From Pelagicoccus sp. SDUM812005 (lineage in GTDB: Bacteria > Verrucomicrobiota > Verrucomicrobiia > Opitutales > Opitutaceae), in NCBI RefSeq assembly GCF_031127875.1, contig NZ_JARXIA010000029.1:1-64000 (forward strand): DNA of 64,000 nucleotides, read 5' to 3'. Shown one piece after another: positions 63,240 to 64,000 of the stretch. Made by a program: the position numbers and the translations under genes. Position 1 is the stretch's first letter. Every line of letters starts with the position of its first letter. The notes beneath the pieces are model-generated. The model did not search any database, was not told the DNA's origin, and was given only the letters and a program-made list of their open reading frames with translations.

Positions 63240-64000
63240 CTAGTCCTGGAACTGCAGCTCAAGCCTATCCAATATCGGCTTGGACTTGTTTTCCGTCGTA
63301 TCCGTCAGACGGATTTCAAACTGGAATCCGTAACCCGCCGGCAAGGAGCTCAAGTCGAGTTGGGCCGGCGTTTTCGCCACCTGCTTCGCGAAGCCGGGAA
63401 TGTGGTCGTAGCTCTCTTTCACGCGTTGCCAACTCGTCCATTCATCAACCTTCCCGTCCTTGTCCGTATCCACTCCCACGCGCGCGTCCACGCCGTCCAC
63501 CCAAGGACCGGGGCTCACGTAGTCGGTCTTCATTTGCGTCGCCAAGTAGAATTGGCCCTCGGCAAACATGATATCCGGATCCGGATGGCCGCTGCCGATA
63601 TTTCCACAGAACGCAAAAGGCTCGTTGATACTTGATGAAGTGAACCAGGCGACGCTCATGCTCTCACGCCCATGGCCCCCTGCGGGATCGAAGTCTCCAA
63701 AAATGTAATACTGTCCGCCGATCGCGATCGAAGCCCAGTCTCCGTAGGCGTTTTGCTCGGGCTCGTGGATTTCGTAGGTTCCGAACGCCCGGGTCTGCCC
63801 CGCTTTGATACGGTGCTGCGGCACATCCACCGGTGCCGTCTTTCCCGGATAATTCTCAGGATCGTCCGCATGCCAATGCGGGTGCGGGTATTCCGCGAAC
63901 TTGCCGGTTGGCTTCGTGCGCTCGTCGACTGCCGGCTTTAGGATTTTGAAATTCCCCTTCCCGTCCGGGCTGACCGCGTGCCCGGCAAGCGGCGAATCCC
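63240..64000 (-). CDS. Beta-propeller glycoside hydrolase, 5'-truncated by the window end
   Basis: The C-terminal 253 or so residues of a protein whose frame stays open to 64000, so the true start lies outside. It runs ...PHPHWHADDPENYPG..., GDWASIAIGGQYYIFGDFDPAGGHG, VAWFTSSSINEPFAFCGNIGSGHPDPDIMFAEGQFYLATQM and ARVGVDTDKDGKVDEW. Repeated Trp/Tyr-rich blades and HPDPDI fit a five-bladed propeller hydrolase (GH43/GH117-like), a second one besides 12750-13814. VDTDKDGKVDEW looks like a dockerin or calcium loop. The last part (FQFEIRLTDTTEN) suggests a final blade or appended sandwich. The family is not certain by eye. Confidence 0.7.
   Translation of the reverse strand, partial: DSPLAGHAVSPDGKGNFKILKPAVDERTKPTGKFAEYPHPHWHADDPENYPGKTAPVDVPQHRIKAGQTRAFGTYEIHEPEQNAYGDWASIAIGGQYYIFGDFDPAGGHGRESMSVAWFTSSSINEPFAFCGNIGSGHPDPDIMFAEGQFYLATQMKTDYVSPGPWVDGVDARVGVDTDKDGKVDEWTSWQRVKESYDHIPGFAKQVAKTPAQLDLSSLPAGYGFQFEIRLTDTTENKSKPILDRLELQFQD

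Overview
The window looks like chromosomal DNA of a marine Verrucomicrobiota bacterium, most likely of the Opitutales (Pelagicoccus or Coraliomargarita type). This is inferred from family content: a PVC-type membrane dehydrogenase with a C-terminal CxxCH, Verrucomicrobia-style TonB receptor without a SusD partner, very large putative-Ig (He_PIG) proteins, and dense S1 sulfatases with GH29 fucosidases. No 16S gene or other direct species marker is present.

Layout. 1-129: tRNA-Leu(GAG) with its own terminator. 130-541: mostly empty. 542-9555 (+): a 2517-residue and a 470-residue secreted Ig-repeat protein. 9562-27278 (-): first carbohydrate block, read from the TonB receptor (27278) down to a GH29 fucosidase (9562). 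It holds the receptor, three members of an uncharacterised TIM-barrel-like putative glycosidase family (one fused to a beta-helix), two S1 sulfatases, two GH29 enzymes and a beta-propeller hydrolase. 27526-30179 (+): a histidine kinase with periplasmic discoidin-like domains and its LuxR-type response regulator, divergent from the receptor. 30230-31144 (-): AraC regulator. 31337-38577 (+): six-gene operon (PEP-hydrolase-like TIM barrel, Tm-1-like protein, Dabb protein, DUF1080 protein, PVC dehydrogenase, LamG-like lipoprotein). 38580-46855 (-): MoxR-DUF58-Bat operon with fused Bat genes. 47140-48690 (+): MFS transporter. 48851-64000 (-): second carbohydrate block with a ThuA protein, two beta-helix/PDZ proteins, four S1 sulfatases, one GH29 and a second beta-propeller hydrolase cut by the window edge.

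How it works together (inference). Six exported sulfatases and three exported GH29 fucosidases point to desulfation and defucosylation of a sulfated, fucose-rich polysaccharide such as fucoidan. The TonB receptor would import oligosaccharides, and the discoidin kinase/response regulator pair beside it is the obvious candidate sensor. The MFS carrier and the DUF1080/dehydrogenase/ThuA proteins suggest inner-membrane uptake and oxidation or 3-keto processing of released sugars. The Bat operon is a general envelope/stress module inserted between the two blocks.

Novelty candidates are the three-member putative glycosidase family with conserved D and E residues, its fusion to a beta-helix, the beta-helix/PDZ pair, the discoidin sensor kinase, two inverted-repeat elements whose arms contain a gene's stop codon, a REP-like core repeated around the ThuA gene, and a short motif CGTATCC that is strongly biased to one DNA strand whatever the gene direction.
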